Assembly: GCA_036924085.1 (NCBI GenBank)
Contig: JAVGWX010000004.1
Coordinates: 81,788,441 to 81,852,440 of the forward strand
Reading direction: 5' to 3'
DNA length: 64,000 bases
Origin: Ariolimax columbianus
Lineage: Eukaryota; Mollusca; Gastropoda; Stylommatophora; Arionidae
The notes below the pieces were generated by a model, which saw only the letters and a list, made by a program, of their open reading frames with translations, was not told where the DNA came from and searched no databases. Both the position numbers and the translations under genes were made by a program. Positions 45,190 to 58,402 of the stretch are shown in pieces; the first letter of the stretch is position 1, and every line of letters starts with the position of its first letter.

Positions 45190-45530
45190 TATAATTTTAG
45201 TTTCGAAGTATTTGGCTTGGCTTCGTTCGTTCTCAATCTCCCGCTACCAAACCCTGAAAGGGCTTAAGTAGCAGAATGTAGTCCAGGGAGCGGAACGCGC
45301 TGTGTCGTAGTTCACAGCTTGACAGCGATATTTGCACCTTTCGGTCCAACACATCCGACTTCAGCAACCATTTTTTGAGTACCGGGTTAGTATTCCCTCT
45401 TCGATCCCTTCTCCTTAGCCAATCTGCCCTGTTGCAGCCTGTTACAATTTTAGTTTCGAAGTATTTAATCATGTTCCCAAGTGTGGGTGTGGTTGTCCAT
45501 GTCTCACATCCGTATGTTCTCACTGTGAAT
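45190..45530 (-). pseudogene. LINE C-terminal fragment
   Basis: The minus strand reads TYGCETWTTTPTLG, then CNRADWLRRRDRRGN and LKKWLLKSDVLDRKV. The GCETW motif is the post-RT landmark. It is shared with 19855-20260 and 51770-52120. Confidence 0.65.
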
Positions 45531-45569
45531 AATTAAGTCCTCAGCATCGTTATTATTGTCATTATGTTA

Positions 45570-46300
45570 GCATTTCGTAATTAGGTTTAAAAACACATGA
45601 ACTCACAACCCAACACCACAAACAAAAACACATGAACTCACAACCCAACACCACAAGCAAAAACACATAATTTCTTATTGCGACCGGCAGAAACATTAAA
45701 ACGCCATCTCACAATCCGACTCCCACAAACACTAACACGGAGACTAACACATGATCTCACATCCCATATCCCACAAACACTAACACGTAAACTAACTCTC
45801 CTCGCACAAACATTAACTTTTCAACGCACAACCGGATACCAACAAACACTAACATATAAATTAACAACGCCCCTCCAAGCAATCATAACACGTGCGCTCA
45901 CAGCTCGACTCCAACATACACTAATATATGCGCTCACAGCTCGACTCCAACATATACTAATATATGCGCTCACAACCCGACTCCAACATACACTAATATA
46001 TGCGCTCACAACCACAATGACAGAAACGCGTTCCCTCACAACCGAACTCAAAGAAAGAAGAACACATAAACCCACAACACGACTCTCACAAACACTAACT
46101 CATACACTCACACCCACACTCCCACAAACACTAGCTACTACACTCACATCCACACTCCCACAAACACTAACACATGTATCCACAACCCGATTCTAACAAA
46201 CGCTAACACTGACAACTCGACTCACGCAAAAACACTAACACATGCACTCACAACTCGACTCACGCAAAAACAAACACATGCACTAAACAACCCATTTCCC
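45570..46300. repeat. CA-rich degenerate tandem DNA
   Basis: Repeats of acaaacactaacac and ctcacaactcgactc, including two exact-looking 37-bp units at 45603-45670 and a 42-bp run at about 45890-46015. Confidence 0.8.
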
Positions 46301-46309
46301 GCTAACACG

Positions 46310-47465
46310 TACCTTCCCATCACGACTCCCACAAACAACAATACAATAGTACGCTTATGCGACCAGGGCCCGTCGCGTCGAATGACCATGTTAATGACCA
46401 CGTCCCAGGCGGCTTGAAATTCTGTTGGGGAAAGGACGATCTGTTTAAGCCAGGTATTGCGAGAGTGACCCCGATGACATCTCCAGGATGAGACCAGCTT
46501 ATTCCAGTAACTCGCCCCCACAACATGTCGTAGTATCTCGTGGGTTTTTATTTCCTTGGAAAGGCGTGCAGCGTGACCGAAGAGGGAGAGACGACGGCGA
46601 TCAATCGTTGCGACAATTCCTGCAAGTTCAGTAAGTCGAACTACTTCACTGTTGGAAATCATGTCATGCCAGGCGATACCGAGGATGCATCTCTGGTTGT
46701 GCAGGTGGAAGTTCTCAAGACACTGCCGGTCCGTCTGTAGCAGTGTCCAGGACTCGGAGCGAAAATGCAGGAGGAGTAAATACGAAGCCTGGTCTCCAGA
46801 GAAAGCCTTTGCTGAGACCAGACTTTGCGGAGGGAGTGCATGAAGCGGCCGATAAGCCCATCCTACCGGTAATGTCGTGACTGCTGCGTGCGACAGAGGA
46901 CTGTCTACTGTCAGGTATGCGAAGCCCTTGGTGGCTGCAAACGGGTTGTCGTTCACGGTTATGATAATCGCAGAGGGGCCCCTGCTGAGGTTTGGGATTT
47001 TAGTCTTTGTCCAGGAAATGTGCAAGTCTAGTTGGGTAGCCGATCCATAAAATTCATCTAGGGGGCCTACCAGGGCCTAAGAATCGTAGCCCGGTATGAC
47101 GACGTCGTCAGCGCAGACGATATCGGTTACACGGGAGCCGCCCACGAGGACCCCTGGGCTGTGTGCAGCATACTGTGTGAGGATCCAGTCCATGGCGCAA
47201 CAGAAAAGTGCAGGGGTGAGGACACGCAGCCTTCTCGGACACCAGATGATGTAAAGAACTCCTCTGTGAGACCCATTCCGAGCCAAATTTAGGGTCAGCA
47301 AGATGCCTAGGATACCCACGCGTTGTAGGGCCTTCCACAGGGCGTCTGTCCATAGAATCGAAGGCAGTGCGTAGGCCACAGTAGGGGACGTGCAGAGGGC
47401 GGTTAAACCCCTGGTGCAGTTCTGTGAGGAGGCGGAGGGCCAGAATGGTATCAATGGTGGAGCGA
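46310..47465 (-). pseudogene. LINE reverse transcriptase, third family, frameshifted
   Basis: The minus strand, from about 47465, reads STIDTILALRLLTELHQGF, then a diverged RTAFDSMDRRPVE (the A motif, FDS), ALWKALQRVGILG, PALFCCAMDWIL and IVCADDVVI (ADD active site near 47120). After frameshifts it reads SESWTLLQTDRQCLENFHLH and QRCILGIAWHDMISN, RRRLSLFGHAARLSKE. The N-terminal half is missing: upstream is only the 44-bp array. Confidence 0.85.
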
Positions 47466-48297
47466 GAACCCTGACTGTTGGGGGCGACGATGCTGGAGTG
47501 AGAAGCTGTGAACCCGGACTGTTGGGGGCGACGATGCTGGAGTGAGAAGCTGTGAACCCTGACTGTTGGGGGCGACGATGCTGGAGTGAGAAGCTGTGAA
47601 CCCTGACTCTTGGGGGCGACGATGCTGGAGTGAGAAGCTGTGAACCCTGACTGTTGGGGGCGACGATGCTGGAGTGAGAAGCTGTGAACCCTGACTGTTG
47701 GGGGCGACGATGCTGGAGTGAGAAGCTGTGAACCCTGACTGTTGGGGGCGACGATGCTGGAGTGAGAAGCTGTGAACCCTGACTGTTGGGGGCGACGATG
47801 CTGGAGTGAGAAGCTGTGAACCCTGACTGTTGGGGGCGACGATGCTGGAGTGAGAAGCTGTGAACCCTGACTGTTGGGGGCGACGATGCTGGAGTGATAA
47901 GCTGTGAACCCTGACTGTTGGGGGCGACGATGCTGGAGTGAGAAGCTGTGAACCCTGACTGTTGGGGGCGACGATGCTGGAGTGAGAAGCTGTGAACCCT
48001 GACTGTTGGGGGCGACGATGCTGGAGTGAGAAGCTGTGAACTCTGACTGTTGGGGGCGACGATGCTGGAGTGAGAAGCTGTGAACCCTGACTGTTGGGGG
48101 CGACGATGCTGGAGTGAGAAGCTGTGAACCCTGACTGTTGGGGGCGACGATGCTGGAGTGAGAAGCTGTGAACCCTGACTGTTGGGGGCGACGATGCTGG
48201 AGTGAGAAGCTGTGAACCCTGACTGTTGGGGGCGACGATGCTGGAGTGAGAAGCTGTGAACCCTGACTGTTGGGGGCGACGATGCTGGAGTGAGAAG
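47466..48297. repeat. 44-bp minisatellite, about 19 copies, at an RT motif
   Basis: The unit includes ctgttgggggcgacgatgct and ggagtgagaagctgtgaacc. Units are nearly identical. The unit continues the adjacent RT coding text (minus strand QSGFTAS, compare the QxGFRxGRST motif). Since 44 is not a multiple of three, three units cycle the frame. Confidence 0.95.
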
Positions 48298-49240
48298 CAC
48301 AGAACTGCTGGTTTTGAGCTGCGGGCTTATGTCACAAGATAGAAGCACATAGCTGCTGGTTTTGAGCTGCGGGCTTATGTCACAAGATAGAAGCACAGAG
48401 CTGCTGGTCTAGAGCTGTGGGCTTATGTCACAAGATAGAAGCACATAATTACTGGTCTAGAGCTGTGGGCTTATATGGGCACAGAACAGATGGTCTAGAA
48501 GTTTGGGCTGATGTGGGACATATAAAAGTTTGTCTAGAGGTGTGGGCTGATGTGGGGCACCGAATAGCTGGTCTAGAGGTGTGGGCTAATGTGGGGTACA
48601 GAACAGTTAACCTGAAGTGTGGAATGATGTCATAAGTTATAGGCACATAACGGTTGGCCTGAGGTTTGGGCTGATGTGGGGCACAGAACAGCTGGATTAG
48701 ATATTTAGGCTGATGTCACAAGATAGGAGCCCAGAACAGCTGGTTTAGATATATGGGCTTATTTAACAAGATAGGGGCACAATACAGCTGGATTATATAT
48801 ATGAGCTGATGTCACAAGATATGGCCACATAACAGCTAGTTTAGATATATGAACTGATTACGCAAGATAGGGGCACATAACAGCTTGTTTAGATATGGGC
48901 TGATGTCACAAGATAGGGACACATAACAACTGGTTTAGATATGGGCTGATGTCACAAAATAGGGACACATCACAGCTGGTTTAGATATGGGCTGATGTCA
49001 CAAGATAGGGACACATAACAGTTGGTTTAGATATGGGCTGATATCACAAGATAGGGACACAAAACAGCTGGTTTAGATATGGGCTGATGTCACAAGATAG
49101 GGACACATAACAGCTGGTTTAGAAATGGGCTGATGTCACAAGATAGGGACACAGACTGACAGGATTCGATATATGGGCTGATGTCACATGTTAGGAGCAC
49201 AGACTGACGGATTAGATATATTGGATGTCACAAGATAACG
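48298..49240. repeat. 46-49 bp minisatellite, about 19 copies
   Basis: The unit includes ggctgatgtcacaagatagg and acataacagctggtttagat. It is most regular at 48890-49150 and diverges toward both ends. It abuts the 44-bp array directly. Confidence 0.9.
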
Positions 49241-51765
49241 TTTTTTCAATCACAGCTGGTTTGAGATTTGAAAGCTCAATATAATTTTGATAGGAAAAAG
49301 ACAAAAAAGTTAATACAACTTTCAAGTACAAACACATAATGAAGAAAACAATAACCGTAATGTGCAGTATAAATTAAAATGTTTATTTAGAAATCTTGAT
49401 AGCAAAATAGCAAAAGAATATTACAATGTTGTCATTCTACCTGTACAAGCAATCATGAAAAGGTATGCACAATAATGAATATGAATAAAAAGAGCAGCAG
49501 ACAGATCAACTACAGCCAACACGTGCTAGAATAGAAGCTCTATACGTCTTGATTATCAGAATAGTAAAGGTTGGGGAACTTACTGAACAACTGTAACTTT
49601 GCAGTACCATAATCTTATTGTATGTCGTGAAACATGATACCGCAAAATTGTGATTGGGGCTAGCAATCGTTCCACGTATTACGAGTTGCTTCAGAAGTCA
49701 CCTGCTCTAAACACCTGCTCTAATAAAGGATTTATTATGAGTCATCAATCTAATGAAGGTTTTATGTGAATCATCAATACATTCTATAATACAGAATAAA
49801 TATGAGTTATCAATACATGCTCAAATGCTTGATAAGCGAACCAACTGTAAAAGTGGAACCTGGCTTAATATTACATCCATGACAATGTCTTCTATAATGG
49901 TAAACATATGCTTAATAAATAGCAGCATGGAACAGGAGAGGATGAAGGAGAAAGAGAAGAACAAAAAATGTGAAGGAGGAGAATAATAGTAATAATAAGC
50001 AGGCACACCAACTATGGTCTTCTGTCGTCGTATCACAATTGGTCATTGGTTTGTTTCCCGTAAAGAAAGACTGATTATTTTTGTGAACCTGAAAATGTGT
50101 ATCAAATTTAGTTTGGATAGAAATACGGGAACAAATAATATATTATCCTATCAGGAAAACAAATGTCCCCAAATGAACTGTAAACCACATCAGTTTCTAT
50201 TTTTTGAAGATGTGGTGCAACTTTTTTAAAACAAATTTTGTCAATACTTAATACAGTAATATTGTTAGTCAATGAGACTCACTATATGTCAGACAAACAA
50301 CTACTGAAAAGTGCGAACAAAGAGGTTTCGCTAAATAGATGGGCAATTGGAAAATCTGGGAGAGAAATCTACAAACACAAAGCCATCCAAAATACATCAA
50401 CCTACTGAAAAGGAGAGATCAAAGTATCATTTTCCGACTTAACACTCAACACATACAACTTAACAGCCACGTGAACCTAATCTAACCTAAAATCTTGAGC
50501 AATTAAGTCTCAGAGGACAATGTCTGCTAGACCGTTTACAGCTGAGGCATTGACAAGGTCCCTGTACTGAGAAAGTTTCTAACCCTCAGGACGATCATAT
50601 ATCACAGTTTTACCACCAAACCTGTTTGGGTGATGTGGTTGGGCCTGCATTTAAAACTGTCTGTACCAATCAGAAGTAACCTTTGTTGTTACGTTTTATA
50701 AATTGATTGTATACCTTTGAACAAAATAGGAAACAGAGGCTGCTTATCAAATTAGGAGACATAAATGTTTAATAATAACACTATCTGGTTAACAGAAGGA
50801 TTGTAACTCATAAAAAGTGGCGAGTTCATCCTTAAAAGAAAGTCATAACTCTATTTAGTTCCCTCATCTAGACATCATACACATAAATTGAGACGGTAAT
50901 GGTGGAGAGGAATACACAAAATAGGATCCACGGCTGCCGACTCGACATAGAAAAGCATATAGAAAACTGGACTGACTACCATACATGAGATTGCAGTCTC
51001 ATATCGTTTACAAGCTAATGACAGCAATAAACATACAAACAAATAATATACACTTGCGTAGATATGGCCTCTTCGTGGGATGGAGGGGGAAGTGTGGTTA
51101 GTGAATGCTGTAAATATTCGCATGCAAGGGAGAACTCCTCTAATATGTTATAAGCCTATAATGGCATTACTGTAAATAGGGTGAGTTAGACAAGCGTGTT
51201 TTGCTTCCTAAATTCTAAGGAATGAAATCTAGTAGCTCGAAAGCATTAATTTAGAATTTTGATAACTAACTCAGTAATGTGTCCAGGTGTGGAATCCTTA
51301 TTTTAGACAAGATATAAACATGCTAGGGGGTTCTGTGGGAATGTTGAGATGTCGAGAACAACCTTTCACTAGATGTGGATTAGTTGTTATCTATAATCTG
51401 ACGGAAATCGCTTTGTCTTCTCACACGAATTAAAAATGCTGCAATTGTTGACCTTATGAACGAAACTCCGCTTAGCAGTATCAGAAGTCAGCTCCTGTGG
51501 GGAAGACAAACAAACGCAATATTATATTTTTATACATTTGAGTATTATTTCTTTGACTGAACTACATTGGAAATAATCAAATATACAGTAACAGTTTGAG
51601 AATTCAACAGAGAGATATAATCCCTGTCAAGGTACTGCATTAATTTTAGACAATTTAGATTTGCTTAACTATAAGTACATTTAACACGTACATGAAAGGG
51701 GCAGAGGTGTATGTATATATAAATATATTCTTCTTCTGCTTCTTCTTCTTCTGTTTCTTCTTCTC
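49241..51765. other. Mostly unrecognised DNA; LINE RNase H fragment at 50290-50480
   Basis: 50290-50480 (plus) reads NRWAIGKSGREIYKH and, with breaks, LLKRRDQSIIFRLNTQHIQL, the post-RNase H region of a LINE related to 59590-59800. The rest shows nothing supportable; short ORFs look random. Confidence 0.55.
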
Positions 51766-51769
51766 TGTC

Positions 51770-52120
51770 GCTCATTCTCAAACATCCGCTACCAAGCCCT
51801 GACAAGCACTTTGCAAGTAGCAGGATGTTATCCGGAGAACGGATTGCATTGTGTCATAGTTTACAGATTCCCTGCGGTATTGGCATCTTTCGGTCCAACA
51901 CATCAGACTTCACCCATGGCTTTTTTGGGTACCGAATTAGCCTTCCCTCTTCGATCCCTTCTCCTTGGCAGTTTGCTTTGTTGCAGCCTGTTATTCAGGA
52001 TCACAATGTGGAGGTGTAGAACGGACTTCACAGCTCTGGGTCGCTAGCCCTGGCGCTACCAGTGAGCATTACGTCTCTGACCGCTACAGATGGTGCGCTG
52101 TTTAGCATCTTCATCCCATA
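51770..52120 (-). repeat. Dispersed LINE-derived fragment, third copy
   Basis: Matches 45190-45470 and 19855-20050. It ends exactly where the piggyBac-like TTAA begins. Confidence 0.65.
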
Positions 52121-52140
52121 TTAACCCTTAAAAGACACCA
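52121..52140 (+). mobile_element. Candidate piggyBac 5' terminus with TTAA
   Basis: ttaacccttaaaagac at 52121-52136 has the TTAA target and a CCCTTAA start expected of a piggyBac end. The matching right end was not found. Confidence 0.5.
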
Positions 52141-52787
52141 CGCTATATGACTTGGCGTTTTGACAGTCGTGTAATTACATTGAGCCACATGAATTGGCGG
52201 GCACTCTTTGCAACGTATTAAATGTATTTAATATGAGTTTAATCCAAATCCAGGTAGTATAAACCCACAAGAATGCCATTTCATATTCCATTTATAGAGC
52301 GTAAAGTACATTTTTATCCATTTTGTACTGCTCAATTTTTTTTTTAATGTAAAAAAAAAGATATTTTGTCAACTTTTTGTACTTGAAAAATGGCTTCCTC
52401 CCGTCCAATTCACGATTTTCGGCAGTGCATGTCTCACAGATATTTCATTCATGACTTAAAATAGACAGACATATAGATGAATTATTAAGCTTGGGCAGTT
52501 CTAATTCAGAAGGAAATGTCATAATAAATTGTTATCGGAAAGTGCGTCAGTTATTTTTTTCCCCCCATAAAGTGGGTGTTGCCGATCGAAATGTACCAAC
52601 GCCAAGTTTTAAACATCTGTATTTCCTTTCCAACATTTTAAACTACTGCAACGTCATTTCCTCTTCCTGTCCTTTTTCGATCTCATAACGTGGACTGGTA
52701 AGTGATCCAGAAGTAATATGGCACATTTTGTTCAATAATCTAACAAAAGAAGCGTTTTTTTTCCTCAACATTTTTTTATTTGAAGAA

Positions 52788-54445
52788 ATGGATTCCTCTA
52801 CCAATTCTCGTGAGGCACGATTTTCTGCTGTTCGGGCCACTACGATAATTCAAATCTGGGCTAAAGAAGGTACAGATGACAAGTCTGCTGACACTGATAG
52901 TGAAAGTTCTCATTCAGAAGAAGAATGTGATGTTATAAATAAATCATTGTACAGTGCCCCCAGGGATAGTTCGAGTGAGCAAGAGGAGGAGTCTCTCATC
53001 CATAGTAGAAGAAAGGGTAAAGGTCCTATGCTTATGAGAGCACGAGGAGCAAGGTCAAGATCTGTACTTGATAAGAATCCTGGTCCTAGGCGTAGTACCA
53101 GCAGTACAGTAGATCAATCTACAGTGATTCCTGTACCAATGGCAACTACTAGGTAAGACACCCAGGCTAGTGATAAGTGGCAAAGGAGAGAGTTATTTTA
53201 GGGTAGCAAAGACAATACCTTACGGTTTATTTCACCTCACCCAAGAATCCCTGGTGTCAATCCTGACATTATTCCAGAGAATGCATCACCCTTATTTTAC
53301 TTTAAAGCTTTATTTACTGATGCCATAATGCAAGACCTTGTCAGGTCAGTAAATGAGTATGCGGCCCAACGGTGCCTGGCAATGAAAGAAACAACTGCGG
53401 TACGGTAAGTTTTTCAATCATGGTCACCAGTGACTGTGCCTGAGCTACATAAATTATTTGCTGTCATTATTGTTATCGGCTATTTCAAAAAGCCTAAAAT
53501 TAGTGACTACTGGGTACACGAGAAGACCATAGAAACACCTAGGCTCAGGACGGTATTCGAGAGGGAAAGGTCCAAAGCTTGGTAACATACACTGTTTCAC
53601 GTAAGCGATCCTGATTCGCAGGGCAAAGCCAAAATTGAGCCATTTGTGCAGAGCTTGCTACTTCAATTAAAAAAAAATCCTATTACCCACTCAAGGAACT
53701 ATCTGTTGATGAAATAGTTGTTGGATGGAAGGGAAGGTGGGCCCATAAAATGCTCAATTCAACAAAGCCAAAAAATACCACATCAAAATCTTTGGCCTTT
53801 GTGACAGAAACACTGCTTATGTTGTAAACATAGTGATATATTTTTGTAGCAATACATCTTATAATCCAGACCTAGATCCAAGCTGTCAACAAGCCGTCAA
53901 AGTATTTGACAAGCTTTTAGAACCTTGTGGGAAAGGTCATCACATTTATGCTGACCGTTACTACACCAGCTATCCGCTGCTGCAGTACCTTACCAGTAAT
54001 GGTCATTACTACACTGGCACTGTCAATATAAACTGCACAGATTTTTCACAAGCTTTCAATACAACAAAAGTGTTCTTTTTACAAATGAATTGGTTTCTCC
54101 ATATAGAACGAGCATTCCTCTGCGTGATGTTCAGAGACAAGAAGGCTAAAAAAAACCTGCTTGCTTGTCTCTAGTGAAGTCTCTGTGACCACCAAACGTT
54201 TAACAAGTCGTTCTGGTGTAGTGAAGGATAAACCATCAATGATTGATGACTACAACTACCGCATGAATGGGTGTGATAAGGCTGATCAGTGTGTCGCAAC
54301 ATATGGTACCTTCACTAGAAGAACAAGGAAATGGTGGAAGAAAATTTTCTTTTGGATTTTTGAAATAGCTCAGCTGAATTCATTTATTTTGCATGCCCTG
54401 ACCAAATGTCTGCAATCACAAAAAGCAGCCCTATCTAGAATTTGA
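52788..54445 (+). pseudogene. piggyBac-family transposase, broken
   Basis: It begins MDSSTNSREARFSA with an acidic Ser-rich N-terminus, then LFYFKALFTDAIMQDLVRSV, TVPELHKLFAVIIVIGYFKK, ISDYWVHEKTIETPRLRTVF, the DRYYTSYPLLQYL motif (a catalytic Asp region), and YRMNGCDKADQCVATYG with RKWWKKIFFWIFE near the end. Together these are diagnostic of piggyBac DDD transposases. Stops (53154, 53408, 53584 and others) and frameshifts kill it. The C-terminal Cys-rich domain is not recognised. A LINE lies 540 bases downstream. Confidence 0.93.
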
Positions 54446-54985
54446 AAGACTATTAGTTACTGAGCTTCCTCTTTTCGCAGCTACACAGACACCTAGCATG
54501 CAGGTGAAACCTTGAATCAACAGCCATGCAAACAGACGCAGTGGAAAATGAAACATTATCAACAAGTCTGTAACGTGTCGTCAATGTATTGTATGCAGTA
54601 CTCCAAATGTAAGAGTTAGGACATCCCTTTTTTTGACAAGGATGCCCAGATCAGCTATTCCTTCATCCAAATCACTGTTTTGAACAGCACCATTTAAAGT
54701 AAATGTAAATTAAAATCGGCTGTACATAAATATTTTTTTCTTAGAATTTGTGCCATTTTATTTTTCAATTTTCCAAACACTACTCAATGGTCATAATAAT
54801 GTTATTTCTGCTCCAAGAGTGATGCAACTTCCTAATATTGTGTAAATATGGATATATTATGAAAGGAAAGCCGTTTTTATCTTCCTTGTTTAAATGTGTT
54901 ACTATAGTTATTGATGTATGTGTTTTCTTCTGTCCCTGAGTAAGATTAGTGGATTGGGACGTATGTTGAAGTTTTGAATGTGTGC

Positions 54986-57237
54986 GGCATGAAAAGATGC
55001 TGTAATTATACCAGCACCAAAGAAAGAAAAAGATAGAGCAGATCCAAATGGATACAGGCCTATCAGCCTACTGAGCTGTGTTGGCAAACTGATGGAGCGT
55101 ATGATAAACACCAGACTGAAGTGGCATCTGGAAGAAAAACACATACTAATTCCACAGCAAACAGGCTTTAGACAGCACAGATCCACTGAGGATCAGATCA
55201 CTCTCAAAGCCCAGGAAATAGAGGATGCTTACCAGGAGAAAAAGCATACAGTAGCGGTTTGGGTGGGTGGTGGAGGGGGGGGGGATTTAGAGAAGGCATT
55301 TGACAAGGTGTGGAAAGAGGCACTTAAAGTCAACCTACGAAGAAGTGAAGTTTGTGGGAAAATGTACAGATGGATCAGCCACTACCTCAAAAACAGAACA
55401 GCCAGAGTACAAGTACAAAGGCAGATGAGCAAAAAGGTGACACTTGAGCAGGGAGTACCCCAAGGGGGAGTACTGTCACTCACACTTTTCCTGATGTATA
55501 TAAACAACAGTTCACAGCTCCATGTTTGAAGACGATCTGGCTATGTGGACCTCTGAAAATAATCTCACCATAGCAAGCAATCGGATGCAGCAGGCCCTAA
55601 AATGGTTGGAGGAGTGGGCGAACTCATGGCTGGTCAAAATAAATGAGAAAAAATACAACATGTACGATTTTCTTGTTCAAACAAACCCCAGAACGCCAAA
55701 ATAAGTCTTAACGGCAAATATCTGCGGCCAAACGATAACCCAAACTACCTGGGAGTCAAATTTGATCGGCGCATGACATAGAAAAGTCAGATCGAGAGAA
55801 ACCGAATGAGAGTCAGACACAAAATGGCAATCATGAGGAAACTTGCTGGCACAAGCTGGGGAGCAGACGAAAGTATACTAAAGAAACTGTACACTGGAAG
55901 AGGGAGACCAGTTCTCGAGTGTGAAATTGCGGCATAGACAACAGCAGCAAAGGAGAACTTTGATAAAATTAGCAAACTTCAAAACCAAGCCATGAGAGTT
56001 ATAACAGGAGGCATGAAGTCAACGCCAATTGTAGAACTTGAAAGGATTACAAATCTGCAATCCATGACAGACAGAAAAGACTACAGAGCCCAGCAGCAAG
56101 CCGAGAAACTCAGAAGACTGACAGACCATCCAATGCAACAGAGACTAAATAGATTTGGAAATGGGAAACTAAAGCGGAGAAACTTTGCAGAAATAGCCAA
56201 AGCAAAGATGAACGAAGACCCTATAAACACATTAACAACACCAAAGCACATCCCTACAGTACGCAAACCTACCTGGAAGCTGCATATATTTCCGGTGGTG
56301 GCAGAAAATATACCAGGTATTGGAAACAAGAACAGCCAGACTGAAAACGATAGAAGAGACATAACCCTGAGGTACATAACGAAAAACTATCCAAGCATGA
56401 ACTGGACATATGCATACACCGACGGTTCTGTAACAAACACAACACAGAATGGAGGGGCAGGGGTATTCCTGAGCCTACCAAATGGTAGAAAAATAACACT
56501 GTCAGTGGCAACTGAAAAATACTCAAGCAATTTCAGAGCGGAGGCAGAGGGACTGAGGGCTGCAGCAGAAGCAATGCTGACAGGCAAAATAAATGAAAGC
56601 CAGATAGTCCTGTTTACAGATGCCCTGGCCGTAGTTACAGCACTAAAAAGCCAGAAAAATACTGAACTTAATGATTTAAGAGCAGTACTCTGTCAACTAT
56701 GCCAGCAGACCGCACCAAAAAGAGTAGTGGTACAGTGGGTTCCATCCCATTGTAACATCCAAGGCAACGAGGAGGCAGACAGACTGGCAAAAGAAGATGC
56801 AAGGCTACCACAACCAGATTCTAGTGTGACCTACGAAGAGTCAAAAAGGCTCATTAGAGCCAGATACATGGCCAAATGGGAAACAGAACATACTGGCTAC
56901 ACAAAAAATGATGCCTTTTACCAATTGAACAGAAGAGAGCAGGTTGTGGTCTTCAGACTCCGCACTGGCGACAACAGACTGAGGTACCACCTATTCAATA
57001 AACTGAAGATAGATGGCACTGACGAATGCAGTTGTGGTACCGGAAAAATAACAGCTGAACATCTGCTGCACAACTGCCCGAAATACGAGGACCAGAGAAA
57101 GCACATGTGGCCATCACCAGTGGCAACACTAGACAAGTTTTATGGCAGTGTCGACAGCCCCAGGATGACCGCTGCTTTTTTCGAAAAAATACAGGTTGAC
57201 GTCTGACAGCGTACGAAGAAGAAGAAGAAGAAGAAGA
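54986..57237 (+). pseudogene. 5'-truncated LINE copy E (RT + complete RNase H)
   Basis: Same family as copy A. The RT starts at PKKEKDRADPNGYRPISLL with in-frame damage: a G-run inserts GGGGGG between VWV and DLEKAFD at 55270-55290, FADD reads FEDD at about 55525, and there are stops. The RNase H half is open for 404 codons (55992-57206) with YTDGSVTN, EAEGLRAA, LFTDALAV and PSHCNIQGNEEADRLA, and a CSCGTG...H...C end. A 10-bp TSD, gaatgtgtgc, lies at 54976-54985 and 57238-57247, with a GAA tail before it. Confidence 0.95.
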
Positions 57238-57247
57238 GAATGTGTGC

Positions 57248-58059
57248 ATATGTAGCATTGACCTAAACTGTTTGTGAGATTTTCTAAATCACAAGAACTG
57301 CTCATCGTAATATGGAAATAAGCCCAGCAGTAACCGAAATAATGAAAGTCGCCAGAACACAAGTAGAACTGTATCAAGTTAGAACAAGCAGATTTATGGG
57401 AAGCATGTCCACCTACCATTACAAAAGTGCCACGGTTATGGGCACACACAGCAAACTAATAATAAGTGAAAATACAAACGGAAATGCGATGTGACACTAG
57501 CTCTTTTTATTTCTAAAACATCTCAACATTTCAATGGAGACAAATAGACGAACTGTTAACCGTCTATAATCGGTGTAATACCACCAGAGACACGAACAAG
57601 CATCGCATCAGATATTGAAAGAGAGAAACAGATAAACGACAAAGGTACCTTATGTTTGGAGACAATGTGTACTGCACGAGAATAAAATCTAGACAAACTA
57701 TCCTACAGTCAACGCAGCCAATTCAGACGTTCTGGAAAACGCCGCATCGAAAAATGGATTCAACTAGCGCAAGTTTCCTGAATCGAAAAGCAGGAGAAAT
57801 CTGGCCATGAACACGACTTGCCTTACGCAACAGGGAAATCATTAAATATATTCCGAACCGTTGCATCACGATGCAAAACGAACTGAAAGGGAAGAGGATA
57901 CATAGATGATGAGCCATGCGACTGTTGAGCAACACAAGACCCAAACCACCTGATTATCTGCTAAAACCTTCTGGAAACATGCACTATGAATGACATGTTG
58001 AAGGGGAATGACAAACAATCCAGGTGCCTGATCATTGAAAACATGATATCTGACGTGGC
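57248..58059. other. No gene; short LINE-like fragment at 57700-57850
   Basis: 57700-57850 (gaaaacgccgcatcgaaaaa) is related to 16660-16790 and 24520-24630. The rest is unrecognised. Confidence 0.5.
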
Positions 58060-58073
58060 GTCCACGACTGTCT

Positions 58074-58402
58074 TCTTCTTCTTCTTTTTCTCACGCTGTC
58101 AGACGTCAACCTGTATTTTTCGAAGAAACCAGCGGTCATACTGAGGCTGTCGACCCTGCCATAGAGCTTGTCTAGTGTTGGCACTGGTGATGGCCACATG
58201 TGCTTTCTCTGATCCTCGTATATCGGGCAGTTTTGCAGCAGATGTTCAGCGGTCATTTTTCTTGTACCACAAGTGCATTCGTCAGTGCCACCTATCTTCA
58301 GTTTATTGAATAGGTGGTACCTCAGTCTGTTATGGCCTGTGCGGAGTCTGAAGACCACGACCTGCTCTCTTCTGTTCAACTGGTAATAGGCATCATTTTT
58401 TG
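58074..58402 (-). pseudogene. 5'-truncated LINE copy F (3' end only)
   Basis: The minus strand encodes the last 100 codons of the copy A family (REQVVVFRLRTGHNRLRYHL, CTCGTRKMTAEHLLQNCP). The GAA tail is at 58074. A 14-bp TSD, gtccacgactgtct, lies at 58060-58073 and 58403-58416. Confidence 0.93.

Noticed and set aside
47077..48396. 439-codon ORF
   Set aside because: Mostly the 44-bp array read through three frames; only the RT end is meaningful.
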